From assembly GCF_008704855.1 (NCBI RefSeq), contig NZ_CP023691.1, positions 5,518,001-5,582,000 of the forward strand: a stretch of 64,000 nucleotides of DNA, in the 5' to 3' direction. The translations under genes and the position numbers were made by a program. The stretch is from Streptomyces platensis. Lineage in GTDB: Bacteria > Actinomycetota > Actinomycetes > Streptomycetales > Streptomycetaceae. The notes under the pieces were generated by a model that was not told the DNA's origin, ran no database searches, and worked only from the letters and a program-made list of their open reading frames with translations. This document shows, in pieces, positions 52,074 through 60,402 of this stretch; position 1 is the stretch's first letter, and the number at the start of each line of letters is the position of its first letter.

Positions 52074-53165
52074 ATGCCAGGCGCCATTTACGCCGAAGGT
52101 CTGGTCAAGACCTTCGGCGACGTGAGGGCACTGGACGGCGTCGACCTCGACGTCCCCGAAGGAACCGTCCTCGGAATGCTCGGCCCCAACGGTGCCGGCA
52201 AGACCACCGCCGTACGGGTCCTGACGACCCTGCTCCAGCCCGACCGGGGCAAGGCGGTCGTCGCCGGGATCGATGTGCTGGCCCACCCCGATAAAGTGCG
52301 GCGCTCCATAGGTCTGTCCGGCCAATTCGCCGCCGTCGACGAGTACTTGACCGGCCGCGAGAACCTGATCATGGTCGGCCAGCTCTACCAGATGAGCGGG
52401 CGCGACGCGAAGCGGCGAGCCGCTGAACTGCTGGAACGCTTCCATCTCGGCGATGCCGCGGACCGCACCGCCAAGACCTACTCCGGCGGTATGCGCCGCC
52501 GGCTCGACCTCGCGGCCGCATTGGTCGTCAGCCCGCCCGTGATGTTCATGGACGAGCCGACCACCGGCCTGGACCCCCGTAACCGCCAGGGTCTGTGGGA
52601 CGTCATCCAGGAACTGGTCGCCGGCGGCACGACCCTGCTGCTCACCACGCAGTATCTGGAGGAGGCCGACCGCCTCGCCCACGACATCTGCGTCGTCGAC
52701 CACGGCAAGGTCATCGCCCGCGGCACCTCCGACCAGCTCAAGGCCCGCACCGGCGGCGAGCGCGTCGAGGTCGTCGTGCACGCCCCCGAGCACCTCACCG
52801 TCGCCGACGAGGTCCTGCGCGGCTTCGGCAAGGGCGAGGGCACCGTCGAACCGCACACCCGCAAGCTCACGATCCCGGTGACGGGCGGCGCCAAGCTGCT
52901 CGCCGAGGTCATCCGCGAACTGGACCTCCGCGGCGTGGAGATAGATGACATCGGGCTGCGCCGCCCGACCCTCGACGATGTGTTCATCTCGCTGACCGGC
53001 CACGCCGCCGAGACCGCGGACGGCGACGGCAACGGCGCGGGCGCCGCGGATGCCGGTCCGGGCGACGGGGGCTCCGTCGGGAAGCAGAAGAAGCGCGGGA
53101 AGGCCGGAGCGGCGGCCGACACCCCGGACGCGGACGTGACGACCGACAAGGAGGGCGTGAAGTGA
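52074..53165 (+). CDS. DrrA-type ABC transporter ATP-binding protein
   Basis: 363 residues. Walker A GPNGAGKTTAVR, Q-loop region GLSGQFAAVDEYLTGREN, ABC signature YSGGMRRRLDLA, Walker B PPVMFMDEPTTGLD, and the H-loop His replaced by Gln in LLLTTQYLEEAD. A DrrA C-terminal extension (DUF4162 type) follows (VEVVVHAPEHL...LDDVFISLTGH), then an unusually long acidic and Lys-rich tail of about 45 residues. It powers export of a drug or lipid with the permease next door. ATG 52074 follows GGGAG. Confidence 0.92.
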   Translation: MPGAIYAEGLVKTFGDVRALDGVDLDVPEGTVLGMLGPNGAGKTTAVRVLTTLLQPDRGKAVVAGIDVLAHPDKVRRSIGLSGQFAAVDEYLTGRENLIMVGQLYQMSGRDAKRRAAELLERFHLGDAADRTAKTYSGGMRRRLDLAAALVVSPPVMFMDEPTTGLDPRNRQGLWDVIQELVAGGTTLLLTTQYLEEADRLAHDICVVDHGKVIARGTSDQLKARTGGERVEVVVHAPEHLTVADEVLRGFGKGEGTVEPHTRKLTIPVTGGAKLLAEVIRELDLRGVEIDDIGLRRPTLDDVFISLTGHAAETADGDGNGAGAADAGPGDGGSVGKQKKRGKAGAAADTPDADVTTDKEGVK

Positions 53166-54040
53166 CCACGGTGACCGAAGCGGCCGACACCGCCCCCATC
53201 CGGCCCCCACGGCCCCGCGGCGGCTTCAGCCGGTCCGTACGCGACTCCCTGGTGGTCGCCAGGCGCAATCTGATACGGATGCTGCGCATTCCCGAAGTGG
53301 TGATCTTCGGGCTGATCCAGCCGATCATGTTCGTGGTGCTGTTCACGTACGTCTTCGGCGGTTCCATCAACATCCCCGGCGCCCCCGTGGGCAACGCCCA
53401 GGCGTATCGCGAGTTCCTGATGGCCGGGATCTTCGCGCAGACGGTCACCTTCGCCACGGCGGGCGCCGGCGCGGGTATCGCCGATGACATGCACAAGGGC
53501 CTCATCGACCGGTTCCGGTCGCTGCCGATGTCCCGGGGCGCGGTGCTCACCGGCCGCACCCTCGCCGACCTCGTGCAGACCGCGCTGACGCTGGTGGTGC
53601 TGGCCGTCGTCGCGCTGCTGATCGGCTGGCGCACCCACGAGAGCCTCGCCGAGGTGCTGGCCGGCTTCGCGCTGCTGCTCCTGCTCGGCTACGCCTTCTC
53701 GTGGATCGGCGCGCTCATCGGCCTCTCGGTGCGCACGCCCGAGGCGGCCACCTCCGGCGGGCTGATCTGGCTCTTCCCGCTGACCTTCATCTCGAATGCG
53801 TTCGTGCCGGTCAACGGCATGCCGGCGTTTCTCCAGCATGTCGCGGAGTGGAATCCGTTCAGTGCGACGGTGGCCGCCGCCCGGGAGCTGTTCGGCAACA
53901 CCATCGACCGGGTGCCGAAGTCGGTGACCGGAGCCTGGCCGATGGAACATCCGGTGATCGCCTCGGTGATCTGGTCCCTGGTGATCATCGCGGTCTTCCG
54001 GACGCTGGCCGTCCGCAAATACCGATCGGCCGCGGCCTGA
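53162..54040 (+). CDS. ABC-2-type transporter permease
   Basis: 292 residues, six membrane helices after a cytoplasmic N-terminus (SVRDSLVVARRNLIRMLRIPEVVIFG). The ABC-2 signature region appears in FLMAGIFAQTVTFATAGAGAGIADDMHKGLIDRFRSLPMSRGAVLTGRTLADL. It overlaps the ATPase gene by 4 bp (GTGA), so the two are coupled. Likely exports a hydrophobic compound; substrate unknown. It ends in a terminator shared with greA. Confidence 0.93.
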   Translation: MTTVTEAADTAPIRPPRPRGGFSRSVRDSLVVARRNLIRMLRIPEVVIFGLIQPIMFVVLFTYVFGGSINIPGAPVGNAQAYREFLMAGIFAQTVTFATAGAGAGIADDMHKGLIDRFRSLPMSRGAVLTGRTLADLVQTALTLVVLAVVALLIGWRTHESLAEVLAGFALLLLLGYAFSWIGALIGLSVRTPEAATSGGLIWLFPLTFISNAFVPVNGMPAFLQHVAEWNPFSATVAAARELFGNTIDRVPKSVTGAWPMEHPVIASVIWSLVIIAVFRTLAVRKYRSAAA

Positions 54041-54143
54041 GCGGGCGGGACGGCCCCCGGCGGGCCCTGCGGCTCAGGGCGCAGGGGAGCCCGGCGGCGT
54101 ACGGCATCGGACCGAGCGGCGTACGGAACGGCGTACGGAACGG

Positions 54144-54180
54144 CGAAGCGGCCCGGAGCATCACGCTCCGGGCCGCTTCG
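54144..54180. terminator. Bidirectional terminator, ABC permease/greA
   Basis: A perfect 16-bp stem (54144-54159 with 54165-54180) and a 5-nt loop ATCAC between convergent genes ending at 54040 and 54201. Confidence 0.85.
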
Positions 54181-54200
54181 ATGTCTGCGGTGTCTCGGCC

Positions 54201-54698
54201 TCAGCCCGTGTACGGCTTGGCGTCGAGGATCTTCACGGTCGCCTTCTTGCCGTTGGGGAGCTCGTACTCCGCCTCGGCGCCGACCTTCTTGCCGTTCACG
54301 CCGGTGCCCAGCGGTGACTGGGGGGAGTAGGTCTCGATGTCCGAGCTCGCGTACTCCCGGGAGGCCAGAAGGAACGACAGCGTGTCGTCCGGGTCCCCGT
54401 CGAACGCGATGGTGACGACCATGCCGGGCGCGACGACGCCGGTCTCGGCAGGCGCCTCGCCGACCTTCGCGGTCTGGAGCAGCTGGGTGAGCTGGCGGAC
54501 GCGCAGCTCCTGCTTGCCCTGCTCTTCCTTGGCCGCGTGGTACCCGGCGTTCTCCTTCAGGTCACCTTCCTCGCGGGCGGCCGCGATCTTTTCGGTGATC
54601 TCGGCGCGTGCGGGACCAGACAGGTGCTCCAGCTCGGCCTTGAGCTGGTCATACGCCTCCTGGGTAAGCCAGGTGACGTTCTCGCTGGTCTGGGTCAC
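54201..54698 (-). CDS. greA: Transcription elongation factor GreA
   Basis: 165 residues. N-terminal coiled coil starting TWLTQEAYDQLKAELEHL, with the acidic tip AAAREEGDLKENAGYHAAKEEQ (DxxE type, GDLKEN). The C-terminal FKBP-like domain ends YSPQSPLGTGVNGKKVGAEAEYEL. It enters the RNA polymerase secondary channel to cleave backtracked RNA. GTG at 54698 follows GAGGAG at ideal spacing. The longer upstream frame is not family-like. Confidence 0.95.
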   Translation of the reverse strand: MTQTSENVTWLTQEAYDQLKAELEHLSGPARAEITEKIAAAREEGDLKENAGYHAAKEEQGKQELRVRQLTQLLQTAKVGEAPAETGVVAPGMVVTIAFDGDPDDTLSFLLASREYASSDIETYSPQSPLGTGVNGKKVGAEAEYELPNGKKATVKILDAKPYTG

Positions 54699-54993
54699 AG
54701 GTGCTCCTCGTCGGTACTGGGGATAAATCAAACGCCCTACCAGGAAGGTTTGCGCCTTCACAGGTGGGCGAAACCACGAGCCTAACAATTCCGGCACAAA
54801 ACGGGGAAGAGGAAATTCACAGCGACCGCACAGCAGCGCATCATCCCTGCTCAGAGGCGGTAACGACACGCCCCGTGCCGGCCGTGGCCCAGGTGGTACG
54901 GGTGGGGCGGGCGGTGCGGTTGACCCGGCCGGTGGGCGTGTGGCGGGTGGGCCGGGCGGTCGGCGATGGGGGTGCGTGGGTCGGGCGGTGGGG

Positions 54994-55404
54994 TCAGCCC
55001 GTACCGGACGCCGTGCAGCCGACGAGTACGGCGTTGGTGGCCCGCTTGGTCGTCCGCAGGGTGACCTCGGTGTCCACCTGGCCCGTGCGCTGGTCGACGG
55101 TGACGTCCTTACGGCCGACCTCGGAGCCGTCCTCGGCCTGCGAGCGGAGCGTGCACACACCCTTGGCGCCGGTGTCCTTGACGACTTCGAGATGGACCTT
55201 GACGGCGTGGTCGGAGACCGCGTCCCAGGCGATCACGCGGCCGCTGAGGTCCTGCCCCGTGATGTAGGAGATACCGGACCAGCCGATCACGCCCAGCAGC
55301 GCGGCGCCGAGCACCGCGCCGATGATCTTGAGCTTGCGGTCCGCGCGCTGATCCGCGGAAGGGCCGTAGCGTCCGCCGGGGAGCCCGTCGCGCACCGCGG
55401 TCAT
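54994..55404 (-). CDS. DUF4307 membrane protein
   Basis: 136 residues. Basic cytoplasmic start (GGRYGPSADQRADRKLK), one helix (IIGAVLGAALLGVIGWSGISYI), and an extracytoplasmic beta domain with two Cys (GVCTLRSQAED and VLVGCTASG), likely a disulfide. Function unknown; conserved in Streptomyces between greA and mca, as here. ATG at 55404 follows AGGAGGAG. Divergent from mca. Confidence 0.88.
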   Translation of the reverse strand: MTAVRDGLPGGRYGPSADQRADRKLKIIGAVLGAALLGVIGWSGISYITGQDLSGRVIAWDAVSDHAVKVHLEVVKDTGAKGVCTLRSQAEDGSEVGRKDVTVDQRTGQVDTEVTLRTTKRATNAVLVGCTASGTG

Positions 55405-55535
55405 GATCAACTCCTCCTGGATGCAGGGACCTCACTCGTGAACCCCCGGGGGGTCCCCGCCCCTGGGAATACAGCGCCCCTCGCTTCGGTCACTATAGGA
55501 GGCATCTTCTCCGGCCCTTCATTGAGGATCGAGTC

Positions 55536-56408
55536 TTGACTGAGCAGCTGCGATTGATGGCGGTTCACGCCCACCCCGACGACGAGTCGAGCAAGGGTGC
55601 GGCCACCATGGCCAAGTACGTGTCCGAGGGGGTGGACGTGCTGGTCGCCACCTGCACAGGCGGTGAGCGAGGATCCATCCTCAACCCCAAACTCCAGGGC
55701 GATCCGTATATCGAGGAGAACATCCACGAGGTACGGAAGAAGGAAATGGACGAGGCCCGGGAGATCCTGGGCGTCAAGCAGGAGTGGCTGGGCTTTGTCG
55801 ACTCCGGGCTGCCCGAGGGCGACCCGCTGCCGCCGCTGCCCGACGGCTGCTTCGCCTTGCAGGACGTCGAGGAGGCGGCCGAGCCCCTCGTCCGGCTGAT
55901 CCGGAAGTTCAAGCCGCAGGTCATCACGACCTACGACGAGAACGGCGGCTATCCGCACCCGGACCACATCATGACCCACAAGATCACGATGGTGGCCTTC
56001 GAGGCGGCCGGCGACCCGGAGAAGTACCCGGAGGCCGGTGAGCCCTGGCAGCCCCAGAAGCTCTACTACAACCAGGGCTTCAACAAGCCGCGCACGATCG
56101 CGCTGCACGAGGCGCTGCTGGCGCGCGGGATGGACTCGCCCTACGGCGAGTGGCTGGAGCGCTGGAAGCAGTTCGAGCAGCGTGAGCGCACGCTGACCAC
56201 TTATGTTCCGTGCGATGAGTTCTTCGAGATCCGTGACAAGGCGCTGATCGCCCACGCCACCCAGATCGACCCCGACGGCGGGTGGTTCCGGGTGCCGATG
56301 GACATCCAGCGCGAGGTCTGGCCGACGGAGGAGTACGAGCTCGCGAAGTCGCTCGTGGACACTTCCCTCCCCGAGGGCGACCTCTTCGCGGGCATCCGCA
56401 ACAATTGA
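55536..56408 (+). CDS. mca: Mycothiol S-conjugate amidase
   Basis: 290 residues, LmbE/PIG-L deacetylase fold. Zinc site AVHAHPDDESSKGA (HxDD) and GGYPHPDHIMTHKI (third His). KKEMDEAREILGVKQEWLGF follows. The length and C-terminal block (YVPCDEFFEIRDKALIAHATQIDPDGGWFRVP) fit Mca rather than MshB. It splits mycothiol-toxin conjugates to mercapturates for export, a cytosolic detoxification step of actinomycetes. TTG at 55536 is the start, with GAGGATC upstream. Confidence 0.93.
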   Translation: MTEQLRLMAVHAHPDDESSKGAATMAKYVSEGVDVLVATCTGGERGSILNPKLQGDPYIEENIHEVRKKEMDEAREILGVKQEWLGFVDSGLPEGDPLPPLPDGCFALQDVEEAAEPLVRLIRKFKPQVITTYDENGGYPHPDHIMTHKITMVAFEAAGDPEKYPEAGEPWQPQKLYYNQGFNKPRTIALHEALLARGMDSPYGEWLERWKQFEQRERTLTTYVPCDEFFEIRDKALIAHATQIDPDGGWFRVPMDIQREVWPTEEYELAKSLVDTSLPEGDLFAGIRNN

Positions 56409-56412
56409 CCCC

Positions 56413-56661
56413 ATGATGAGCGCGACCAGCACCCTCGCCCTGACGCACTTCGTCACCCTTGCCGACAGCTTCGACAAGAACAAGGTGACGCCCGGCGTCC
56501 TCGGCTTCATCGTCTTCGCGGTCATCGGCGGCGCCGTGTGGCTGCTGATGAAGTCCATGAACAAGCACATGAAGAAGGTGGACTTCGAGGAGCAGCCGGA
56601 GGGCGGCGAGGCAGGCACCACCACCACCGCCGCGCCGGCGGCCGAGCCGAAGACCAGCTGA
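56413..56661 (+). CDS. Small membrane protein after mca
   Basis: 82 residues. Short outer head, one strong helix (VLGFIVFAVIGGAVWLLM), then a basic (NKHMKKVDF) and Glu/Thr/Ala-rich cytoplasmic tail (GEAGTTTTAAPAAEPKTS). ATG 56413 is only 4 bp after the mca stop, so co-transcribed. Unknown function; conserved neighbour of mca in Streptomyces, by recollection. Confidence 0.8.
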   Translation: MMSATSTLALTHFVTLADSFDKNKVTPGVLGFIVFAVIGGAVWLLMKSMNKHMKKVDFEEQPEGGEAGTTTTAAPAAEPKTS

Positions 56662-56974
56662 GCGCGGGGCCCGCCGGCCCGCCCACAGCGAGGACCACTC
56701 GGCCCACGGGCCGGCCGCTCCGTGCGGACCGGCCGCTCCGTGGAGCCCGGTGGTCCGCAGAGACCGGGTGGCGGTCGACGGCCGGCCGATGGACACGGTC
56801 GGCTGACCGGCCCGGCGGCTCGTCGGTCCGAGCGGCCGGCGAGCCGGGCCCGCACGCCGTCGCAGCATCACCGCGCACGGCCGCGGCGGCGCGCCCCGGC
56901 GTACCCCGCAGCGCACCCGGCCAGCCCGGCATCGTTCCGCCCGCACCCGGCATCGCTCCCGGCCCGCCCGGCCG
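56662..56974. other. Intergenic region between small membrane and TPR genes
   Basis: 313 bp, convergent genes, low complexity with repeats. The 14-bp direct repeat CCGGCCGCTCCGTG occurs at 56711-56724 and 56729-56742. CCCGGCATCG occurs twice near 56926-56955. No gene and no clean terminator hairpin. Confidence 0.5.
56711..56742. repeat. 14-bp direct repeat
   Basis: CCGGCCGCTCCGTG, two exact copies with 4 bp between. Confidence 0.75.
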
Positions 56975-59900
56975 TCACTCCGCGCCGGCCGGGGCGATCA
57001 GCACGCCCATGACCTCGCGCGCATGGCGGTGCGGCACCATGCCCAGCCGCCAGGCCTGCCAGCCCGACTCCGGCTCCACCCCGCGCTCCAGCAGCAGCGC
57101 GAACGCCTCCACGCAGTCCTCCAGCTTGGCGTCGCGGGTCGCATGCTTCTCCCGGACCAGCTGCGCCAGCTCCTCCTGGGCGACGGCCGTGCCCACCACG
57201 GAGCCGCCCGGTGAGGCGAGCGGCAGCAGCGTGCAGCGCAGGAACCGCGCCCAGTCCTCACCGCGCCGGTCGCCGTAGCCGGCGAAGAGCCGCGCCGCCT
57301 CGTCGGCCAGCTCCAGGGCCTGCGCCGCCCGGCCGTTGCCGGCGTCGATGATCAGCAACTCCAGGCAGGACCATGCCTCCCCGTGGGGCACCCCGATCCG
57401 CTGGAAGTCCTTACGGGCGTCCTGGAGCAGCTGCCGGGCGAAGCCGCTGTTGCGCAGCGAACCGGTCTGCTCGGCCCGCAGATCGCGGGTGACCCGGCCC
57501 GAATGATGCCGGGCGCAGGCGAGTCCGTAGCCGTCCTGCATCCGGCTGAACATCGTCCGGGACCGCTCCAGCTGCCGCAGCGCCGCATCGCGTTCACCGC
57601 GCTCCTCCAGCGCCTGGCCCAGGTAGTACATCGTCCAGGCCTCACCGCGGGCGTCCTCGTGCTGGTGGTGCAGCGGCAGCGCCTGCCGCAGCTGGTCCAC
57701 CGCGGGCCCCGGATCGCCGTCCACCAGCCGGGCGCGCGCCAGCTGCGTCATCGCCCAGGCCTCACCACGCTCGTCGTGCGTCCGGCCGTAGAGCTCCATC
57801 GCCGCCTGGAGGGCATGCTCCGCGGCCGGTACATCGCCCCTGCGCAGATGCACCTGGCCGAGCTGGAAGTGCGCCCAGGCCTGGCCGTGCACGCTCTCGC
57901 TCTCCTCGTGGAGCTCCAGCGCCTCGCGCAGCATGGCGACGGCGTCGGCGAGCTGTGCGCGGTCCCGCTCCACCGCGGCCAGGGCGTGCAGCGTCCACGC
58001 CCGGTCGCCGTGCATGTCCGCGCCGGACTGGAGCTCCAGCGCCTCACGGAGCTTGGCCGAGGCCTCGGTGAGATGGCCCTGCTGCTGGAGCGTGATGCCC
58101 AGATCGCGCAGCGCTCGGGCGGCACCCGCCGGATGCTGCGCCTCGAAATACAGATCCACCACCGACGACAGGGTCGTCCGCGCCGTGTCCAGCTCGCCGA
58201 GCTGCCGGGCCGCCACACCTGTACGCCACTGCACCGAGCGGACCAGCAGCCCCTGCCCGACGGCCCGGGTCAGCTCGCTCAGCTCGCCCAGCCGGTAGAG
58301 ATCGCCGCGCAGCAGGCAGTAGTCGGCCAGCGCGCCCAGCAGATGCGAGACCGCCGCCTGGTCCACCCCGTGATCGGCATGGCGCAGCGCGGAGGTGATG
58401 AAGCTGCTCTCGTCGTCCAGCCACTGGAGGGCTGCGTCCAGGGAGGTGAAGCCGTGCGATCCGAAGCGGTCGGCGCGGGTGGACGTACGGCCGTCGACCA
58501 GCCGGATGACCGAGTCGGCCAGCTCCGCATAGCCGCGGATCAGCCGCTCCTGGGCCGCGCTGCGCTCGCCCGGTTCCTCCTCGTCCACCAGCCGGTCGTG
58601 CGCGAAGCTGTGCACCAGGGCATGCAGGCGGTAGCGCTCGCCGCGGACGTGCTCGATCAGCCCCGCGCGGGCCAGCGTCGTCAGCTGCCGGGCCGCCTCG
58701 GCCTGTTCGACGCCCAGCAGCGCCGCCGAGGCCGCCGCCCCCAGGCTCGCCCGGCCCACCAGCGCCAGCCGGCGCAGCAGCCGCCGGGCCGTCTCCGACT
58801 GGTCGGAGTAGCGCAGCCACAGGGCCCGCTCCACCGGCGACCGCTCCTCATGGGCCGCGAGATCCGTGGCCAGCGCGGCGGGGGTGCGCGTACCGAGCGA
58901 GGAGCCCGCCACCCGCAGCGCCAGCGGCAGTCCGGCGCACAGGCCGGAGATCTCCTCGATCGCCCGCGAGTCGTACGGGCCGGCCGGGTCCGGGGCCTCG
59001 CCGCCACCCGCGGCGGTGGCCCGCAGCAGCTCCTCCGTGCCCGCGGTGTCCAGCGGTCCCACCGGCAGCTGATGCACCCACGCCTGGAGGTCCTCGGGCA
59101 GCTCCAGCGGCGTACGGGAGGTGACCAGCACCAGGCTGTCGGACCGCTCCGGCACCAGCGTGCGCACCTGCTCCGGATCCGCGGCGTCATCCAGCAGCAC
59201 CGTCACCGGCAGGCCGGTCAGATGGTGGTGATACAGCTCGGCGAGCCGCTTGACCTGCTGTTCCTGGGACGGCCGCTCGCGGAACAGCAGCTGCTCGCGC
59301 GGCGCGCCCAGCCGGTTGAGCAGATGCAGCAGCGCGTCCCGGGTGGGCAGCGGCACCTCACCGGGGGTGTCACTGCGCAGATCCACCACACACGCACCAC
59401 GGAACTGATCGCGCAGCTGGTGGGTGGCCCGCACCGCCAGCGCCGTCCGGCCCGACCCCGGCTCGCCGTGCAGCACCACCACGGTCGGCTTGGTTTCCGT
59501 GCTCGCCCGGGCCGCGTGCACCCACTGGGCGATCTGCGTCAGCTCCGCCCGCCGCCCGGCGAACGGGCCGTCCGGACGCGGTAGTTGGGCGAACGAATGC
59601 TCCAGTACGGACCGCTGGCGGGCCGCCGCGCTGCGGTCCGCGCCGCGCAACTGCGGCCCACGGGTGGACGCCGAGGCGGCCGGCTGGGACGCCGTGCCGC
59701 CGCCGCGGGCCGCAGCCGTCAGCATCCGCTGCTGGTCCAGGAACGGACGGATGCCCCGCACCTCCAGCGCCGTCAGCCACTGGAGCCGCAGCTGCTGGGC
59801 GCCGCCCGGCTGGCCACGCTTCCCGGCCTCCTGGTGGGCCGCCGGCCAGTGCCCCGCGGTCAGCTTCAGGACCGTGGCCGCCGCCCCCGCCACCACCACG

Positions 59901-60256
59901 ACCGCCCCTACGCCCAGCGCCGCGCCCGCGCCCGTGCCGTACGCGAGGTCCGCGCCGCAGGCCGCCACCGCCGCCGCGGCCGTCGCCACCGCGGGGGTCC
60001 CCAGCTCCTTGCGGGAGAGCCGCCGGCCCAGCGAGGGCTGACCGGCGGCCGCCTCGTCCAGCGCCCGCACATATGCGGAGTACTCCTCGGTGGCGCTGCC
60101 CGCGAGCTCCTCCAGCGCCGAGCGTGCCCTGCTGAGCAGCGTGTCCCCGTCGAGCCGTCCGCCCGAGCGCCGCACCTCTTCCTCGACCGCCCTGGTCAAC
60201 AGCGCTTCCGCTTCCGCCCGGTGGCCGTCGCGCAGCACAGCCAGTGAGCCCGGCAT
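56975..60256 (-). CDS. STAND NTPase with TPR repeats and a membrane hairpin
   Basis: 1093 residues. A helical N-terminal region (1-85), a hydrophobic hairpin (about 89-130, two helices), a Ser/Gly linker, then an NB-ARC/STAND ATPase: Walker A VVVLHGEPGSGRTALAV (264-271), Walker B VTVLLDDAADPEQVRTL, GLPLALRVAGSSLG. Residues about 480-600 are a winged-helix-like region, and 650-1060 at least eight TPR units (such as GDVPAAEHALQAAMELYGRTHDERGEAWAMTQLARARL). No BTAD or catalytic output domain is visible. STAND proteins oligomerise on ligand sensing; in Streptomyces many are regulators, others defence proteins. ATG 60256 follows GGAGG. Divergent from the YyaL gene. Confidence 0.85.
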   Translation of the reverse strand: MPGSLAVLRDGHRAEAEALLTRAVEEEVRRSGGRLDGDTLLSRARSALEELAGSATEEYSAYVRALDEAAAGQPSLGRRLSRKELGTPAVATAAAAVAACGADLAYGTGAGAALGVGAVVVVAGAAATVLKLTAGHWPAAHQEAGKRGQPGGAQQLRLQWLTALEVRGIRPFLDQQRMLTAAARGGGTASQPAASASTRGPQLRGADRSAAARQRSVLEHSFAQLPRPDGPFAGRRAELTQIAQWVHAARASTETKPTVVVLHGEPGSGRTALAVRATHQLRDQFRGACVVDLRSDTPGEVPLPTRDALLHLLNRLGAPREQLLFRERPSQEQQVKRLAELYHHHLTGLPVTVLLDDAADPEQVRTLVPERSDSLVLVTSRTPLELPEDLQAWVHQLPVGPLDTAGTEELLRATAAGGGEAPDPAGPYDSRAIEEISGLCAGLPLALRVAGSSLGTRTPAALATDLAAHEERSPVERALWLRYSDQSETARRLLRRLALVGRASLGAAASAALLGVEQAEAARQLTTLARAGLIEHVRGERYRLHALVHSFAHDRLVDEEEPGERSAAQERLIRGYAELADSVIRLVDGRTSTRADRFGSHGFTSLDAALQWLDDESSFITSALRHADHGVDQAAVSHLLGALADYCLLRGDLYRLGELSELTRAVGQGLLVRSVQWRTGVAARQLGELDTARTTLSSVVDLYFEAQHPAGAARALRDLGITLQQQGHLTEASAKLREALELQSGADMHGDRAWTLHALAAVERDRAQLADAVAMLREALELHEESESVHGQAWAHFQLGQVHLRRGDVPAAEHALQAAMELYGRTHDERGEAWAMTQLARARLVDGDPGPAVDQLRQALPLHHQHEDARGEAWTMYYLGQALEERGERDAALRQLERSRTMFSRMQDGYGLACARHHSGRVTRDLRAEQTGSLRNSGFARQLLQDARKDFQRIGVPHGEAWSCLELLIIDAGNGRAAQALELADEAARLFAGYGDRRGEDWARFLRCTLLPLASPGGSVVGTAVAQEELAQLVREKHATRDAKLEDCVEAFALLLERGVEPESGWQAWRLGMVPHRHAREVMGVLIAPAGAE

Positions 60257-60402
60257 GCCATCCCCCTCCAGCAGTTCCAGCAGTCTCCAGCGGTGATCGT
60301 CGCCGCACGCACAGTGTTCCGCGTCCGCGCTGATTCCGGCAGGGCTGTGGACAACTCCCTCCGCTCCCGGCTCACCGGCCCCCGTTGGGAGAGGATGGAC
60401 CC

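Noticed and set aside
57383-59584. Plus-strand 733-residue Arg/Gln/Leu-rich frame
   Set aside because: Antisense to the STAND/TPR gene; repetitive composition reflects the TPR codons read backwards.
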